NCBI GenBank assembly: GCA_032252755.1
Contig: JAVUPY010000007.1
Coordinates: forward strand, 23,468 to 87,467
Length of the DNA: 64,000 bases
Direction: 5' to 3'
Source of the DNA: Terriglobia bacterium
GTDB taxonomy: Bacteria; Acidobacteriota; Terriglobia; Terriglobales; Acidobacteriaceae
Both the position numbers and the translations under genes were made by a program. The notes under the pieces are model-generated. The model was not told the DNA's origin. It searched no databases and was given only the letters and a program-made list of their open reading frames with translations. This document shows, one piece after another, positions 62,636-64,000 of the stretch. The first letter of the stretch is position 1; every line of letters begins with the position of its first letter.

Positions 62636-64000
62636 TCAACTCTCAGCCGCGCTCCTGGTGAGGGTTTTCAACTTTTCGATGGTTAGCTCGTTAATGGTCA
62701 ACACCTCAACGAGAGCATGTTTCGCGAATTGCATAGGGACTGTCTTGCTAGTAATCAGCAGCGAACGAATAGGTAATTCTGAGAGCTTGGTGAATGCAGA
62801 CAATGCCGGCGGATGAGCGGTGAACCACGCTACGCGTCTCAGATGCTTCGTCAACTCATCATTCGCGACACCCCTAAATCTAGAGAGTTGTTCGGCAACT
62901 TCCCCGAGAGTGCGTGCAAAATTCAACTCTTTACATTCGCAGATTAGTGCAACCTCGTTGTTCCAAGCGAGAACGTCGATATCACCAGTTGCCGTGGACG
63001 GATCCGCACCGAATCTCTTCATCTCGACCTCAGTTTGTACATTGAATCCAAGGTCGCGAAGTCTGTCTGCCACGGCTTTGTTGAACGCTAGACCCCGTCT
63101 GGCATTACTACTCCCAACGTAGGCCTTCATCCTTTGAGAATGGAAGTATTCTGTTTCGGCCCCGCCGGTGTAAGCCTCCATCACCACGTGTCGAAAGCTA
63201 TCCTCACAAAAAGCGGGAGCATACATCACTCCGTCTGCGCCTAGGTTGATGATCGGTCTCGTCATCATCGACAAGCGACGACGAAAACGCCACGGCCACC
63301 AGTCTTTGCTTCGAAATGGCTTCTCGGCAGAATCCCATCGAGTACGCGGGTGCAGTACAAAATTGTTATAGAGCGCATCAATCTGCGGTACTCCTAAATC
63401 AGAATTGTTCAAAAGTACCGCGAACTCCTCATGGGTCGACTTTATGACGAGCTTTTTCGCCTCAATTGCATTCTCACATAATGCAACTCCCAACTTTCCG
63501 AGTGACTGAGGTGAGATGCCGTACTCTTCAGAAAATGCGTCAACAAACTCACTTCCAAATACCTCAACGTCTGTCTTAGTGCCGCCCGGCCGAGCCTCAA
63601 AGAACTGTTCATAGCCCAGCACATCCTTCCCGTGAATCTGCTCGTAATGAACCGTCAAGTACTCGTGCATTAGCTCCATTACTTCCTCACCGATTTTGAA
63701 CTCTCCCAACGCAGAAATGCTAATCGAGGGTTCTGTGCAGCCAGCGCGCAGCGCGTCCGACCTAGACGCCGCTCCGATCAGCACCGTGATCTGAGCTAGC
63801 AGATAATCCGTATCACTCTCGGTCACCTTGCGACCGCCCCGCGACGGACACGTGCATACAGCCATTTCAATAAGTATTCGTGTCGCGATTTGAGTTAGAT
63901 CGCGCCGTTCTTTCACACTTTGCGATGCCCGCAGCGTATCGGAACGGTCGGTGTGAACTGAGAGGACAGCTCGGCTCGTGCGCTTCCACCTTTCGGAGTC
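62636..64000 (-). CDS. Large unknown protein with PD-(D/E)XK nuclease motif (5' end beyond the window)
   Basis: The frame stays open past a GTG at 63916 to the right edge, so the gene continues beyond the window; at least 454 residues are present. A clear PD-(D/E)XK core is seen as GDIDVLA (catalytic Asp codon at 62975-62977), followed by ICECKEL with the Glu-Cys-Lys pair at 62930-62938. The region before it is beta/alpha with an acidic ERRDLTQIATRILIEMA helix. I do not recognise a family; restriction-endonuclease-like repair or defence proteins carry this motif. It is in the same accessory island as the 485-aa nuclease-like gene. Confidence 0.6.
   Translation of the reverse strand, partial: DSERWKRTSRAVLSVHTDRSDTLRASQSVKERRDLTQIATRILIEMAVCTCPSRGGRKVTESDTDYLLAQITVLIGAASRSDALRAGCTEPSISISALGEFKIGEEVMELMHEYLTVHYEQIHGKDVLGYEQFFEARPGGTKTDVEVFGSEFVDAFSEEYGISPQSLGKLGVALCENAIEAKKLVIKSTHEEFAVLLNNSDLGVPQIDALYNNFVLHPRTRWDSAEKPFRSKDWWPWRFRRRLSMMTRPIINLGADGVMYAPAFCEDSFRHVVMEAYTGGAETEYFHSQRMKAYVGSSNARRGLAFNKAVADRLRDLGFNVQTEVEMKRFGADPSTATGDIDVLAWNNEVALICECKELNFARTLGEVAEQLSRFRGVANDELTKHLRRVAWFTAHPPALSAFTKLSELPIRSLLITSKTVPMQFAKHALVEVLTINELTIEKLKTLTRSAAES

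Overview
The window (64 kb, high GC, no rRNA or tRNA recognised) looks like a chromosomal segment of a soil acidobacterium (Acidobacteriota, Terriglobia/Koribacter-like). This is inferred from gene content: a hydroxyproline catabolic operon, OxyR/KatG, TreY and MalQ, many secreted proteins of unknown function, an HspR-type dnaK operon, TonB and STN proteins, and a Tes-like radical SAM protein. No phylogenetic search was possible.

Layout. 1-5.9 kb: a tightly packed operon that would convert trans-4-hydroxy-L-proline to 2-oxoglutarate (epimerase, three-part flavin/iron-sulfur dehydrogenase, DapA-family deaminase, aldehyde dehydrogenase). 5.9-9.2 kb: divergent oxyR and katG with an OxyR-like operator between them, and a terminator after katG. 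9.4-12.6 kb: a receiver-GGDEF protein, an adenosine-specific-kinase family protein and MalQ, convergent with TreY (12.6-15.7 kb). 15.8-19.5 kb: small, truncated and secreted proteins, a CPBP membrane protease and an orphan STN-domain protein. 19.7-24.6 kb: a transketolase, a cupin, a Tes-like radical SAM protein and a lipoprotein. 24.8-29.1 kb: a minor-pilin operon behind a good sigma-54 promoter match. 29.2-38.8 kb: MutY, a redoxin, an M28 peptidase, an unusual class III cyclase-like protein, TonB, and envelope proteins. 38.8-43.2 kb: an in-frame DUF72-SDR fusion, a ferritin-like protein, a Cys-rich small protein and a SPASM radical SAM protein. 43.2-46.9 kb: a NarL-type two-component pair, a secreted OB-fold-like protein and OsmC. 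47.0-51.7 kb: the heat-shock operon dnaK, Hfq-like gene, 60-aa gene, cbpA-type dnaJ, GNAT gene, hspR, with a sigma-70 promoter overlapped by an HspR-like (HAIR) operator. 52-57.6 kb: an M48 peptidase with a beta-propeller-like region, a DUF4412 protein, a ferredoxin-NADP reductase and an ArsR-SRPBCC pair.

57.6-64 kb differs from the rest. It has loosely spaced genes of unknown function, AT-rich gaps, two proteins with PD-(D/E)XK nuclease-like motifs, one with a HEPN-like R-x4-H motif, an ImmA/IrrE-like zinc protease, and an orphan GC-rich hairpin. It reads like an accessory, possibly defence-related island that continues past the right edge; this is inference from motifs only.

Two families of short dispersed intergenic repeats (ATCCGCG-type and CACGAAG-type) are present, including inside the heat-shock operon. 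The strongest leads for new biology are the 57.6-64 kb island, the Hfq-like protein fixed behind dnaK, the Tes-like radical SAM protein, the 756-aa cyclase-like protein and the DUF72-SDR fusion.
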